From: Actimicrobium sp035984655
Lineage (GTDB): Bacteria; Pseudomonadota; Gammaproteobacteria; Burkholderiales; Burkholderiaceae_D
DNA length: 64,000 nucleotides
Direction of reading: 5' to 3'
Assembly (NCBI RefSeq): GCF_035984655.1
Contig: NZ_JAXCHT010000007.1
Span: 1 to 64,000 of the forward strand
Shown here: positions 32,349 to 41,271 of the stretch, one piece after another
How the letters are laid out: every line of letters starts with the position of its first letter
Numbering within the stretch: position 1 is the first letter of the stretch
Translations under genes and position numbers: made by a program
Notes under the pieces: generated by a model
Told to the model about the DNA's origin: nothing
Databases searched by the model: none
Seen by the model: only the letters and a program-made list of their open reading frames with translations

Positions 32349-34043
32349 ATGGCACTGCCCCAGACTGCACCACCGTCGCTGACCGCACGCCTGGCGTGGC
32401 CGGATCTGCTGGCCGGGCTATCGCTGGCCGGGCTGCTGTTGCCGGAAGCGGTGGCCTACGCCAGCATCGCCAACCTGCCGCCGCAAGCCGGGGTGATTGC
32501 GCTGTTTTCCGGCTTGCTCTGCTATGCGCTGTTTGGCACCAGTCGCTTTGCCATCGTCGCCGCGACCTCGTCGTCGGCGGCGGTGCTGGCTGCGGCGACG
32601 GCCTCGATGGCCAGCGGCAATCCGGGCCTGCGGCTGACGCTGGCCATCGGACTGGTACTGCTGACCGGCATGTTTTTCCTGCTCGCGGCGGCGGCACGCA
32701 TCGGCAGCATTTCCGATTTCATCAGCAAGCCGGTGCTGCGCGGTTTTGCCTTTGGCCTGGCCATCATCATTATCCTCAAGCAGTTCGCCAGCGTGGTCGG
32801 CGCGCCGCTGCATCACACCGACGTCGTGCGAATCCTGATCGACCTGCTCGGCCAGTCCGGGACATGGAACTGGGCCGCGGCGACGGTCGCGGCAGTCGCA
32901 CTGGGATTGCTGTTTCTGTTTGCGCGCATACCGCATCTGCCGGGCGGGGTGCTGGTCATCGGCCTCGGCCTTGCGGCCGGTCACTGGATCGATCTGTCGC
33001 AGTACGGCATCGGCCTGGTCGGCAACATCGACCTGCAACTGACCGCGCCGTCGGTGCCGACGCTGGCCTATGTGCAGTGGCTGCGGCTGGCGGAGCTGAG
33101 TGTGGCGATGGTCCTGATTCTGTATGCTGAGTCGTACGGCTCGATTCGCACCTTCGCCATGAAGCATGGCGATCCGGTCACGCCGAACCGTGATTTGCTG
33201 GCGCTGGGCGCGGCCAATCTGGTCTCGGGCCTGTTTGCCGGGCTGCCGGTGGGCGCCGGATTCTCGGCAACGTCGGCCAATGAATCCGCCGGCGCCGTGT
33301 CGCGCCTGGCCGGCTGTGCCGCGGCGTTGTTGTTACTGGTGATTGTGCTGACGCTGTTGCCGCTGGTTGCACGCACGCCGGCGCCGATCCTGGCGGCAGT
33401 GGTGATCCATGCGGTCAGTCACACCTTGCGGCTGGCCGCGTTCCGGCCGTATTTCGAGTGGCACCGCGATCGCCTCACCCTCATCCTGGCGGTGGTTGCG
33501 GTGCTGGCGCTGGGCGTGCTGGACGGCTTGCTGGCGGCTATCGCCGTCAGTCTGCTGATGCTGCTGCGACGCCTGTCGGAATCCTCCGTGACGGTGCTGG
33601 GCCGGCTCGGCGACAGCCATGATTTTGTCAGCCGCGCGACCTACCCGAGTGCGCATCCGGTCGAGCGCATGCTGATCCTGCGGCCGGATACGGCACTGTT
33701 TTTTGCCAATGCCGAACGCATCCTGACGCAGGCGCAAAATTACATTTCGCTGGCCGGCGCGGGCACGCAAGTGATCATTCTGAGTCTGGAAGAATCGCCC
33801 GACCTGGACGGCTCAACGGTCGAGGCACTGGCCGGATTCTATCGGGCGGTGCGGGCACAGCATCGGCAACTGCTGTTTGCGCGGTTGAAGATTCCGGCGC
33901 AGCAGGTCTTGCTGCGCGCCGGCATCGAAGGACTCAGTGCGGCCGCGTTGTCCGACCTGAGCGTCGACGATGCGGTGCTGGCAGCACAGCGGCTCTACCC
34001 GCAAAACGGCGGCAACAAATCGGCGCTCACGGCACGCGCGTAG
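32349..34043 (+). CDS. SulP family anion transporter with STAS domain
   Basis: 564 residues: about 11-12 membrane spans with the SulP signature LLLPEAVAYASIANLPPQAG, LFGTSRFAIVAATSSSAAVL and LPVGAGFSATSANESAGAVS, followed by a cytoplasmic STAS domain (about 440-550, VIILSLEESPDLDGSTVEAL). SulP proteins carry sulfate, bicarbonate or dicarboxylates. Its 3' end overlaps the convergent DUF2064 gene by 49 bases. Confidence 0.9.
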   Translation: MALPQTAPPSLTARLAWPDLLAGLSLAGLLLPEAVAYASIANLPPQAGVIALFSGLLCYALFGTSRFAIVAATSSSAAVLAAATASMASGNPGLRLTLAIGLVLLTGMFFLLAAAARIGSISDFISKPVLRGFAFGLAIIIILKQFASVVGAPLHHTDVVRILIDLLGQSGTWNWAAATVAAVALGLLFLFARIPHLPGGVLVIGLGLAAGHWIDLSQYGIGLVGNIDLQLTAPSVPTLAYVQWLRLAELSVAMVLILYAESYGSIRTFAMKHGDPVTPNRDLLALGAANLVSGLFAGLPVGAGFSATSANESAGAVSRLAGCAAALLLLVIVLTLLPLVARTPAPILAAVVIHAVSHTLRLAAFRPYFEWHRDRLTLILAVVAVLALGVLDGLLAAIAVSLLMLLRRLSESSVTVLGRLGDSHDFVSRATYPSAHPVERMLILRPDTALFFANAERILTQAQNYISLAGAGTQVIILSLEESPDLDGSTVEALAGFYRAVRAQHRQLLFARLKIPAQQVLLRAGIEGLSAAALSDLSVDDAVLAAQRLYPQNGGNKSALTARA

Positions 34044-34636
34044 TCATCCGGGTTATCGACATCCCATTGTTGCGGCATTTCTGCGGGTTGCACGCCGATG
34101 GCCGCCAACCGTTGACGGGATTGCGCCATCACTGACGGCGTGCTCCAGGCGATGTCGTCAAACATCGCCTGGAGCAGGCCGGGTGCTGGCGTCGCGCGCA
34201 GTCCGACCAGCACATACCCGCCATCTTCGGCCGGAGTGAAAACGACAGCGCCGTCATGATCCAGCGCGGCTGCAGCCAGTTGCAGATCGACTGCGCGCAA
34301 TGCCGGGCAATCGCTGCCGATGAGCAGCACGCGGCGATGCCGTTGCAGCAGCAGGCGCAGACAATGTGCCATGCGCACACCCAGATCGCCATCGGACTGC
34401 GCATGCAACGCCGCGCCAAACTGCTCGCCGCATTGGCGCAAGAACGGATGGTCGGCGGCCCCGGCGGTCCACAGCGAAACGGATGCAACTGCCGTCGCAA
34501 TCTGCAACGCATGCAGCGTCATTTGCCGATACGCAGCGGCCGCGCCCTCCGCGCCAAGCAGCGGAATCAGACGCGTCTTGACCTGCCCCGGCAGCGGCGC
34601 CTTGGCGAATACCGCGATATGTAGATCGTCATTCAT
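33995..34636 (-). CDS. TIGR04282 family (DUF2064) glycosyltransferase/nucleotidyltransferase-fold protein
   Basis: 213 residues. MNDDLHIAVFAKAPLPGQVKT then RLIPLLGAEGAAAAY at the start, then LLIGSDCPALRAVDLQLA and VVFTPAEDGGYVLVGLR, the signature of the GT-A-like family called rSAM/arsenosugar-associated transferase 1. The fold is shared with CofC and MobA nucleotidyltransferases. The start at 34636 overlaps the stop of the TIGR04283 gene (4 bases). In the arsenosugar context it may activate a sugar phosphate to a nucleotide sugar (inference). Its 3' end runs 49 bases into the convergent SulP gene. Confidence 0.82.
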   Translation of the reverse strand: MNDDLHIAVFAKAPLPGQVKTRLIPLLGAEGAAAAYRQMTLHALQIATAVASVSLWTAGAADHPFLRQCGEQFGAALHAQSDGDLGVRMAHCLRLLLQRHRRVLLIGSDCPALRAVDLQLAAAALDHDGAVVFTPAEDGGYVLVGLRATPAPGLLQAMFDDIAWSTPSVMAQSRQRLAAIGVQPAEMPQQWDVDNPDDYARAVSADLLPPFCG

Positions 34637-35316
34637 TGCGGCGGCAGATACCCGTAGGCGACCGCCAGCTTGCGCGGATCGGCGCCCAGAAAATACGCCA
34701 GTCGCAGGCGCCACATCAGCCAGATGGTGCGCCACAGGCCGTGCTTGTGCCAGCGGCGTCCGGAGCTGATGACCTTCTCGCGCAGGCAGGCCGGCGCCGA
34801 TATTTTTTTCAGGCGGCGGCACAACTCGATGTCTTCCATCAGTGCGATCGGGGCAAAGCCGTGCAGCCGTTCGAACACGCTGCGCTGGACGAACATGGCC
34901 TGGTCGCCGGTGGCAATGCCGGTGCTGCGCGAACGCCAGTTCATCAGCGTTGCAATGATCCGAAACATCGGGTGCCGACCGAGCAGCACGATGTCGAAGC
35001 GCCCCCACGCATGGGTCTGCAACGCCGCCGCGATCAGCTGATCGGCACATTTCGGCAAGGCCGTATCGGCATGCAGAAACAGCAGCGCGTCGCCGCTTGC
35101 CAGCGCAGCGCCGGCGTTCATCTGGCTGGCGCGACCGCGTGCCGCGACCACCACCAGATCCACCAGCGGCGTCGCCAGTGCGACGGTGTCATCGCTGCTG
35201 CCGCCATCGACCACAATGATTTGCGCGCCGGCCTGCCGCAACGCCGCCAGACGGCGCAGCCGCCAGGCGATCTGGCGCTGCTCGTTCAGTACCGGAATGA
35301 TGATCGACAGTGCCAT
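34633..35316 (-). CDS. TIGR04283 family glycosyltransferase (family 2)
   Basis: 227 residues with a GT2 fold: LSIIIPVLNEQRQIAWRLRR, QIIVVDGGSSDDTVALA (UDP-binding), ARGRASQMNAGAALASGDAL, LHADTALP and the catalytic region LMEDIELCRRLKKI. This is the arsenosugar-associated transferase 2 family, always found close to ArsS and TIGR04282 genes. It directly follows the flavoprotein gene (adjacent coordinates) and overlaps the next gene, so it is tightly coupled in this operon. Confidence 0.85.
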   Translation of the reverse strand: MALSIIIPVLNEQRQIAWRLRRLAALRQAGAQIIVVDGGSSDDTVALATPLVDLVVVAARGRASQMNAGAALASGDALLFLHADTALPKCADQLIAAALQTHAWGRFDIVLLGRHPMFRIIATLMNWRSRSTGIATGDQAMFVQRSVFERLHGFAPIALMEDIELCRRLKKISAPACLREKVISSGRRWHKHGLWRTIWLMWRLRLAYFLGADPRKLAVAYGYLPPQ

Positions 35317-37467
35317 TTACCCACGCTGCCAGGCGTGATAACGCGCCACCCATGCCAGCAGTTTGACCGGCGTATGGGCCTTTTTCCAGTTGCCGGCGGC
35401 ATACTTGTTGGCCTCCGCCATGGTCGGATATATGTGGATGGTGCCGAGGATCTTGTTCATGCCCAGGCCATGCTTCATCGCCATCACGTACTCCGCGATC
35501 AGGTCGCCGGCGTGTTCGCCGACGATGGTCACGCCCAGGATCTTGTCCTTGCCCGGCACCGTCAGCACTTTGACGAAACCGTGCGCTTCCTCGTCGGCGA
35601 TGGCGCGATCGAGGTCGTCGAGCGGGTACATGGTCAGCTCGTACGGGACGTTAGCGGCCTTGGCATCCTGCTCGTTCAGGCCGACACGGGCGACTTCGGG
35701 TTCGGTAAACGTCGCCCACGGGATCACCGAATAGTCGGCCTTGAATTTTTTGAATCTTCCGAACAGGCCGTTGACGGCGGCATACCAGGCCTGATGCGCG
35801 GCAGTGTGGGTGAACTGGAACGGACCGGCCACGTCACCGGCGGCAAAGATGTTCGGATAGACCGTTTCCAGATAGGCGTTGGTCTCGACGGTGCGGGTTT
35901 TGGAGACGCCAATGCCAAGTTCCTCAAGGCCGTATCCGGTCAGATTGGCAACGCGGCCGACCGCGCAAATGACCAGGTCGAATTCGATCCGCACATCCTG
36001 TCCGGCGTGTTCGGCAATCAGGATCTTGCGGCCGTCTTCGAGCAGGAACTGCTTGGCCTTGTGGCCGGTCAGCAGCGCAATGCCTTCGGCGCGAAAGCGT
36101 GCCGCGACCAGCGCCGAGACATCGGCGTCTTCGCGCAGCATCACGCGCTCGGCCATTTCGACCTGGGTCACCTGCGCACCGAGCCGCGCAAACGCCTGTG
36201 CCAGTTCGCAGCCAATCGGTCCGCCGCCCAGCACCACCAGACGGCGCGGCAGTTCGCGCAGCGACCACAGCGTGTCGGAGGTCAGATAGTCCATCTGGTC
36301 CAGCCCCGGAATCGGCGGCACGAATGGTCGTGCACCAGCGGCGATGACGATGTTGCGGGTGGTCAGCGTGCGTTGCTTGCCATCCGGATCGGTCACCATC
36401 ACCGCGAACGGCGAGATGATTTTGGCGTCGCCTTTCAGGCACTCGACGCCGAGGCTTTCATAGCGCTCGGCCGAATCGTGCGGTTCGATCGTGGTGATGA
36501 CGCGCTGCACGCGCTCCATCACGGCGGCGAAATCGACTTGCGCAGTCGCGCCGGTCAGCCCGAACTCCTTGGCCCGGCCGATGTGCGACATCAGCTTGGC
36601 GGAACGAATCAGCGCCTTCGATGGCACGCAGCCGGTGTTCAGGCAATCGCCACCCAGTTTGTGGCGCTCGATCAGCGCCACCTTGGCTTTTACGGCAGCG
36701 CCAATATAGGCGCTGACCAGCCCGGCCGAGCCGCCGCCAATGACCACCATGTTGTAGTCATAGCGCGCCGGACGCGGCCAGATGGCATATACCTTGCGCG
36801 CCTTGATCACTTCGACCAGCTTTTTCGCGATCAGCGGGAACAGGCCGAGCAGCACGAACGAGAACAGCAGGCCGGGCGAAAGAATGCCCTTGAGCGAGGT
36901 GATGCGTGACAGCTCGGTGCCGGCATTCACGTACACGAGGGTACCCGCCAGCATGCCGAGCTGGCTGACCCAGTAATAGGTCCAGACCCGCATCTTGGTC
37001 AGCCCCATCAGCAGATTGATCAGAAAGAACGGAAACACCGGCACCAGCCGCAGCGTGAACAGGTAGAACGCGCCGTCTTTTTCGATGCCTTCATTGAAGG
37101 CCTTGAGCTTGTCGCCGAAACGACGCTCGACCGACTCGCGCAAAATGAAGCGCGCCGACAGGAAGGCCAGGGTCGCACCAACGCATGACGCGAGGGCGAC
37201 GATCAGCGTGCCGAACCACAGGCCGAAGATGGCACCGGCCGCCAGGGTCAGGATTGCCGCGCCCGGGAACGACAGCGCAGTGACGAGGGTGTAGATCAGG
37301 AAAAAGACACCGGCGACCTGCAGCGGCCCGGCCTTGGCGGCGGCCTGCAACGCATCCTGATGCGACTTGAGCTGGGCCAGGCTGAGAAAGCGGCCGAGAT
37401 CGAATACGAAGAAAGCGATGATCGCCGCAACAATCAGCAGCAACAGGAACAGGCGATTTTTTTTCAT
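35317..37467 (-). CDS. VTT (TVP38/DedA-like) membrane domain fused to a pyridine nucleotide-disulfide oxidoreductase
   Basis: 716 residues. Residues 1-230 form a VTT/DedA membrane domain (FPGAAILTLAAGAIFGLWFG, LRLVPVFPFFLINLLMGLT). From 237 a full flavin disulfide reductase follows: FAD loop VVIGGGSAGLVSAY, redox pair Cys275-x4-Cys280 in GGDCLNTGCVPSKAL, NAD loop VVLGGGPIGCELAQAF, GDVAGPFQFTHTAAHQAWYA, and a dimerisation domain ending GTIHIYPTMAEANKYAA. It resembles membrane-tethered mercuric/dihydrolipoyl reductases. The start MKKNRLFLLLL begins the first membrane segment; the upstream frame extension is spurious. Gene order places it in the arsenosugar operon. Confidence 0.85.
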   Translation of the reverse strand: MKKNRLFLLLLIVAAIIAFFVFDLGRFLSLAQLKSHQDALQAAAKAGPLQVAGVFFLIYTLVTALSFPGAAILTLAAGAIFGLWFGTLIVALASCVGATLAFLSARFILRESVERRFGDKLKAFNEGIEKDGAFYLFTLRLVPVFPFFLINLLMGLTKMRVWTYYWVSQLGMLAGTLVYVNAGTELSRITSLKGILSPGLLFSFVLLGLFPLIAKKLVEVIKARKVYAIWPRPARYDYNMVVIGGGSAGLVSAYIGAAVKAKVALIERHKLGGDCLNTGCVPSKALIRSAKLMSHIGRAKEFGLTGATAQVDFAAVMERVQRVITTIEPHDSAERYESLGVECLKGDAKIISPFAVMVTDPDGKQRTLTTRNIVIAAGARPFVPPIPGLDQMDYLTSDTLWSLRELPRRLVVLGGGPIGCELAQAFARLGAQVTQVEMAERVMLREDADVSALVAARFRAEGIALLTGHKAKQFLLEDGRKILIAEHAGQDVRIEFDLVICAVGRVANLTGYGLEELGIGVSKTRTVETNAYLETVYPNIFAAGDVAGPFQFTHTAAHQAWYAAVNGLFGRFKKFKADYSVIPWATFTEPEVARVGLNEQDAKAANVPYELTMYPLDDLDRAIADEEAHGFVKVLTVPGKDKILGVTIVGEHAGDLIAEYVMAMKHGLGMNKILGTIHIYPTMAEANKYAAGNWKKAHTPVKLLAWVARYHAWQRG

Positions 37468-37499
37468 GGCGGTGGGAGGTTGCAATGCGTTATTCGGGA

Positions 37500-38465
37500 T
37501 CACGCCGCCAGCGCGCCGCCGCAGCTGCTGCCGGCGCCGGCGGTGCAGCCCCAGCAATGGTCGGCCACCACGATCGGATTGTCTGCCAGCGATTCGGTCA
37601 GCAAATGCGTCAAGTGCCGGCGGCCCTTGCCGGCCTGCTTCAAGGGCAAGCCGAGCATCTGGTTGAAATCGCAGTCGTACAGGTAGCCGAGATAGTCGAC
37701 CGAGATCAGCGAGCGACACATCACGTTGTCCAGATTGGCGTCGCGGTGTGCCGAGCGCAGCAGGCTCATGTAGCTGTGGAACTGGCCTTTCGAAACCAGC
37801 GTGCTGCCAAAGCGCTGGATCGGCATGTTGGCGATCGTGAACAGCTGGTTGAAGCGGATGCCGAACTGGTCGCCGAGGAAATGATCGTAATCCTGTTTCA
37901 GGCTGGTCTGCGACGGCGGCAGCACCGCGCCTTGCGGGTTATAAACCAGATCCAGCGTGAGCCTGCCGTCGGGCGCGCCATAACCGAGCGCGTTCAGGAG
38001 TTGCAGCACGCGAATGCTGATGTTGAAGACGCCGTCGCCACGCTGCTTGTCGACGTTATCGGCCAGATAGCACGGCAGCGACGCGACGATCTTGACCTGA
38101 TGGTCAGCCAGGAATTGCGCCATGGTTTCATAGCCGGGTTGCTTCAGGATGGTCAGGTTGCAGCGGTCGATCACCGCCACCCCGAGCTCGCGCGCAGCGC
38201 TGACCAGCAAGCGAAAGTGCTGGTTCATTTCGGGGGCGCCGCCGGTCAGGTCGATGGTGCGAATCGCGCCCAGGCGCAGCACGTCGAGAACCTGATGCAC
38301 GGTCTCCAGCGACATCTGCTCGGTGCGATTCGGCCCGGCGTTGACGTGACAGTGCAAACAGGACTGGTTGCAGGTGTAGCCCAGATTGACTTGCAGCGTG
38401 TCGGGCGTGTGACGGCGCAGCGCCGGAAAATCGGTGGCAACAAGTAAAGGCAAGGTAGCGTGCAT
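37500..38465 (-). CDS. arsS: Arsenosugar biosynthesis radical SAM protein ArsS
   Basis: 321 residues. Radical SAM cluster motif CNQSCLHC (Cx3Cx2C) after VNLGYT, then LTGGAPEMNQHFRLLV, LVYNPQGAVLPPSQ and YLYDCDFNQMLGLPL, and the C-terminal Cys-rich end CWGCTAGAGSSCGG that defines this family. ArsS transfers the 5'-deoxyadenosyl group of SAM to dimethylarsinous acid, giving a dimethylarsinoyl-adenosine, the first committed arsenosugar precursor. Some homologues carry selenocysteine in the Cys-rich end; here all positions are Cys codons. No arsM methyltransferase lies in the window. Confidence 0.85.
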   Translation of the reverse strand: MHATLPLLVATDFPALRRHTPDTLQVNLGYTCNQSCLHCHVNAGPNRTEQMSLETVHQVLDVLRLGAIRTIDLTGGAPEMNQHFRLLVSAARELGVAVIDRCNLTILKQPGYETMAQFLADHQVKIVASLPCYLADNVDKQRGDGVFNISIRVLQLLNALGYGAPDGRLTLDLVYNPQGAVLPPSQTSLKQDYDHFLGDQFGIRFNQLFTIANMPIQRFGSTLVSKGQFHSYMSLLRSAHRDANLDNVMCRSLISVDYLGYLYDCDFNQMLGLPLKQAGKGRRHLTHLLTESLADNPIVVADHCWGCTAGAGSSCGGALAA

Positions 38466-38550
38466 GAATGGCGTCCAAAAAAATCGGCGAAGGAATGTCG
38501 CACTGTACCGTTGTTCTGTCGCGCGGGTGTGGCTGCGCCTTACAATCGAT

Positions 38551-39429
38551 TCAGCGCGTGCGCGCCGCCAGCTCGACCCGCAAGCGCCGGCTGATGCGGT
38601 CGAAGCTCAGCACCAACAGCACGATGGCAATCAGCAAGGTGGCCAGCCGGCCCCACTGGAACAGCGAGACCGCCTCCGACACCAGCAGGCCGATTCCGCC
38701 GACGCCGATCATGCCCAGCACGGTCGAGTCGCGCACATTGAATTCCCAGATGTACAAATGAATCGACAGCGCCTGCGGCAACAGCGTGCGCGGCAGCGCG
38801 TACAGCACGGTTTGCAGCGGCGTCATGCCCAGCACCAGTCCGGAGGCGATCAACCGTTCGTCGATGTTTTCGATCGCTTCGGCGTACAGCTTGCCGTAGG
38901 TGCCGAACGAGTGCAAGGCAATGGCCAGGATGCCCGCCATCGGCCCCAGTCCGATGATGCCGACCAGCAGCAGCCCGAACACCAGCGCATGGATCGCGCG
39001 CGCCGCGTCCAGCAGCAGCCGCACTGGCGCGGCCAGCAGGCGCGGCACGGCCATGTTGCGCGCGGCGATCACCCCGAACGGCAACGCTGCCACGGCCGCC
39101 AGCAGCGAGCCGAGCGTGGCGACCTTGAGGGTGATCCAGATCGCATCCAGCAAACCGGCCAGATAGCGCCGCTCGACCAGACGCTGATCGTCGACCCGCA
39201 GCACGACGCCGGCGTCATTGGTGAATTCCAGATGCGGATTGCCGAACCAGGCGTCGAACAGGCTCGGGTGCGACATTTCCGCGGCGGTCTTGAACAGGTT
39301 TTCCAGCGGCTTGCGGCCGAACTGGAAGTCACCGGCCTGCACGAAGCTGATCACGCTGGCGACGATCAGGATGCCGTACAGCAGCGCAAACAGTTGCAGC
39401 CGCAGCCGGGCGGCGGTTGGTTTGCGCAC
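38551..39429 (-). CDS. phnE: Phosphonate-type ABC transporter permease (PhnE-like)
   Basis: 292 residues with a GTG start, one N-terminal membrane segment, a periplasmic loop and a BPD permease core (LLDAIWITLKVATLGSLLAA, then LYIWEFNVRDSTVLGMIGVG near the C-terminus, the EAA-like loop preceding it). The N-x-RDSTVLG motif is typical of PhnE. It follows the binding-protein gene by 8 bases. The ATPase PhnC is not in the window, so the transporter relies on one encoded elsewhere. An arsenic or phosphorus oxyanion is a plausible cargo given the neighbours. Confidence 0.85.
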   Translation of the reverse strand: MRKPTAARLRLQLFALLYGILIVASVISFVQAGDFQFGRKPLENLFKTAAEMSHPSLFDAWFGNPHLEFTNDAGVVLRVDDQRLVERRYLAGLLDAIWITLKVATLGSLLAAVAALPFGVIAARNMAVPRLLAAPVRLLLDAARAIHALVFGLLLVGIIGLGPMAGILAIALHSFGTYGKLYAEAIENIDERLIASGLVLGMTPLQTVLYALPRTLLPQALSIHLYIWEFNVRDSTVLGMIGVGGIGLLVSEAVSLFQWGRLATLLIAIVLLVLSFDRISRRLRVELAARTR

Positions 39430-39437
39430 GGGCTGGC

Positions 39438-40313
39438 TTATTTGCGCGGCTGCAGCTTGCCGGTCGCCAGACCCGCATCGCGAATCGACGTGTAGAACTT
39501 GTCATCGCTTTTGACGAAGCCGGTGTAATGCGCCGGCAGCAGCGCCGGATTGGTTTTCAGTTCATCGCCCACCTGCACCAGTGCGGCCTGCAGTTTGGCG
39601 ACGAAGGCTGCGTCCTTGAACAGCTCGGCGCTGACCGCCACGGCATCGTTGGGCAGCGGCGCCGAGGTCCAGATGATCTTGCTGTCCGCGGCCTTGATCA
39701 GCCCCTGCTCGATCATGGCGTTGCGGTTGCGGTCGTAGTCGGCGCCGGCATCGAGTTCGCCGCGCGTGACCTGGGTCTCGATCGCCTGGTGTTTGGTGTA
39801 GAGCACCTTGCTGAAAAATTTCTCGGGGTCGGGAATGCCCATCTTGAGGAACTGGTGGGTCGGGATCAGATAGCCGGAGGTCGAGCCCTTGTCGCCGAAC
39901 GCAAAGGTCTTGCCCTTCAAATCTTCCAGCTTGTTCAAGCCGGATTTCGGATTGGTGATGACCAGGGCGAAATACTCCGGCTTGCCGTCATACAGAATGG
40001 TCGAGACCACCTGCGCACCGGCCTGGTTGTTGGCGAGGACATAGCCCCACGGCCCCATCAGGGCGACATCGGTCTCGCCGTTGGCCAGCGATTTTGCCAG
40101 TCCTTCCCAACTGTCGACGGTGCGCAGTTCGACCGGACGGCCGAGTTTTTTGGACAGATATTCGGCCAGCGGCCGATAGGTGGCGTCGTTCTTTTCCTTG
40201 TCGGGCTGGAACAGTCCGACGCCCAGCCGCAATGGCTCGGCGGCGAAGGCGGCGCTGGCAACCAGCGCGGTGGTCAACAACAAGGCGGCAAGGCGGGAAA
40301 CAAAACGGAGCAT
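39438..40313 (-). CDS. phnD: Phosphate/phosphite/phosphonate-binding periplasmic protein (PhnD-like)
   Basis: 291 residues with a clean signal peptide (LAALLLTTALVASAAFAAEP). The mature protein has the PhnD pattern LRLGVGLFQPDKEKNDATYR, MGPWGYVLANNQAGAQVV, LKGKTFAFGDKGSTSGYLIP and DAGADYDRNRNAM. Ser/Thr residues in GSTSGY normally bind the phosphonate or phosphite oxyanion. AAGGAA precedes the ATG at 40313. Related proteins near arsenic genes are thought to bind arsenate or arsenite-like anions, but ligand identity cannot be read here. Confidence 0.85.
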   Translation of the reverse strand: MLRFVSRLAALLLTTALVASAAFAAEPLRLGVGLFQPDKEKNDATYRPLAEYLSKKLGRPVELRTVDSWEGLAKSLANGETDVALMGPWGYVLANNQAGAQVVSTILYDGKPEYFALVITNPKSGLNKLEDLKGKTFAFGDKGSTSGYLIPTHQFLKMGIPDPEKFFSKVLYTKHQAIETQVTRGELDAGADYDRNRNAMIEQGLIKAADSKIIWTSAPLPNDAVAVSAELFKDAAFVAKLQAALVQVGDELKTNPALLPAHYTGFVKSDDKFYTSIRDAGLATGKLQPRK

Positions 40314-40362
40314 CGAAATTCCTTTGATCAAATTGAACTGGTCGGCGCTGCGCACCAATGGC

Positions 40363-41235
40363 TTACAGGTATTTTTCCAGTAGCGGCGCCAGTTTGTCGC
40401 GCGTCGCCTGCGGCATTGCTGCCGGCTGCGTCACCAGTGACTGGGCCAGCGCGGTGTGTGCGGCCGACACCGGCGCATTCGCACCCAGCCGCCGCAGCGC
40501 AGCGCGCAGGATTGCCTGCGCGCCGGCCGCATTGTGCGTCAGGTTGCCGATCGCCATCTCGGCGGTGACGGCCTCGTGGCCCGGATGCCAGCAATCGAAA
40601 TCCGTCACCAGCGCCAGCGTCGCGTAGGCGATCTCGGCTTCCCGTGCGAGGCGCGCTTCGGGCATGTTGGTCATGCCGATGATGTCGGCGTCCCAACTGC
40701 GGTACAGCCGCGATTCGGCCAGCGTCGAGAAGGCCGGGCCTTCGATGCAGACATAGGTGCCACCGCGCTGGAGCGTGACGTCGGCCAGCGAGGCATCGGC
40801 GAAGGCGTCGGCCAGCACGTCGCTGAGCGCGGCGCAGACCGGTCGCGCCAGGCTGATGTGGGCCACCGCGCCGTCGCCAAAGAAGGTCCCGGCGCGCTGG
40901 CGCGTGAGGTCGATGAACTGGTCCGGCAGCACCATCTGGCGTGGCGCCAGATGTTCTTTCAGCGAGCCCACCGCCGAGACCGAGATCAGGTACTCGACCC
41001 CGAGGCTTTTCAGCGCCCAGATATTGGCGCGAAACGGAATCTCGCTCGGCAGCACGCTGTGGTTGCGGCCGTGGCGGGCCAGGAACGCGACCCGCACGCC
41101 ATCGAGCGTGCCGATGGCGATCGCATCCGAGGGGTTGCCGAACGGCGTCGGGATCAACTGTTCGGTGACGTCCTGCAAACCTTCCATCTGGTACAGGCCG
41201 CTGCCGCCGAGAATTGCAAACCGGATTTTTTCCAT
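40363..41235 (-). CDS. mtnP: S-methyl-5'-thioadenosine phosphorylase-like enzyme
   Basis: 290 residues, purine nucleoside phosphorylase fold: FAILGGSGLYQMEGLQDV, FLARHGRNHSVLPSEIPFRA, GGTYVCIEGPAFSTLAESRL and the substrate-binding IGMTNMPEARLAREAEIAYA with VTDFDCWHPGHE. The family splits 5'-methylthioadenosine with phosphate to adenine and methylthioribose-1-phosphate. It is 49 bases upstream of phnD in the arsenosugar operon, which suggests it may also or instead cleave an arsenic analogue of that nucleoside (inference). The ATG at 41235 is immediately at the conserved N-terminus. Confidence 0.85.
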   Translation of the reverse strand: MEKIRFAILGGSGLYQMEGLQDVTEQLIPTPFGNPSDAIAIGTLDGVRVAFLARHGRNHSVLPSEIPFRANIWALKSLGVEYLISVSAVGSLKEHLAPRQMVLPDQFIDLTRQRAGTFFGDGAVAHISLARPVCAALSDVLADAFADASLADVTLQRGGTYVCIEGPAFSTLAESRLYRSWDADIIGMTNMPEARLAREAEIAYATLALVTDFDCWHPGHEAVTAEMAIGNLTHNAAGAQAILRAALRRLGANAPVSAAHTALAQSLVTQPAAMPQATRDKLAPLLEKYL

Positions 41236-41271
41236 GATTGGGCAGATGAGTAGTGAAGTGCGGAGCTTATC

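Noticed and set aside
34636..36909. 757-residue plus-strand ORF across the VTT-flavoprotein
   Set aside because: Shadow of the glycosyltransferase and flavoprotein coding strand.
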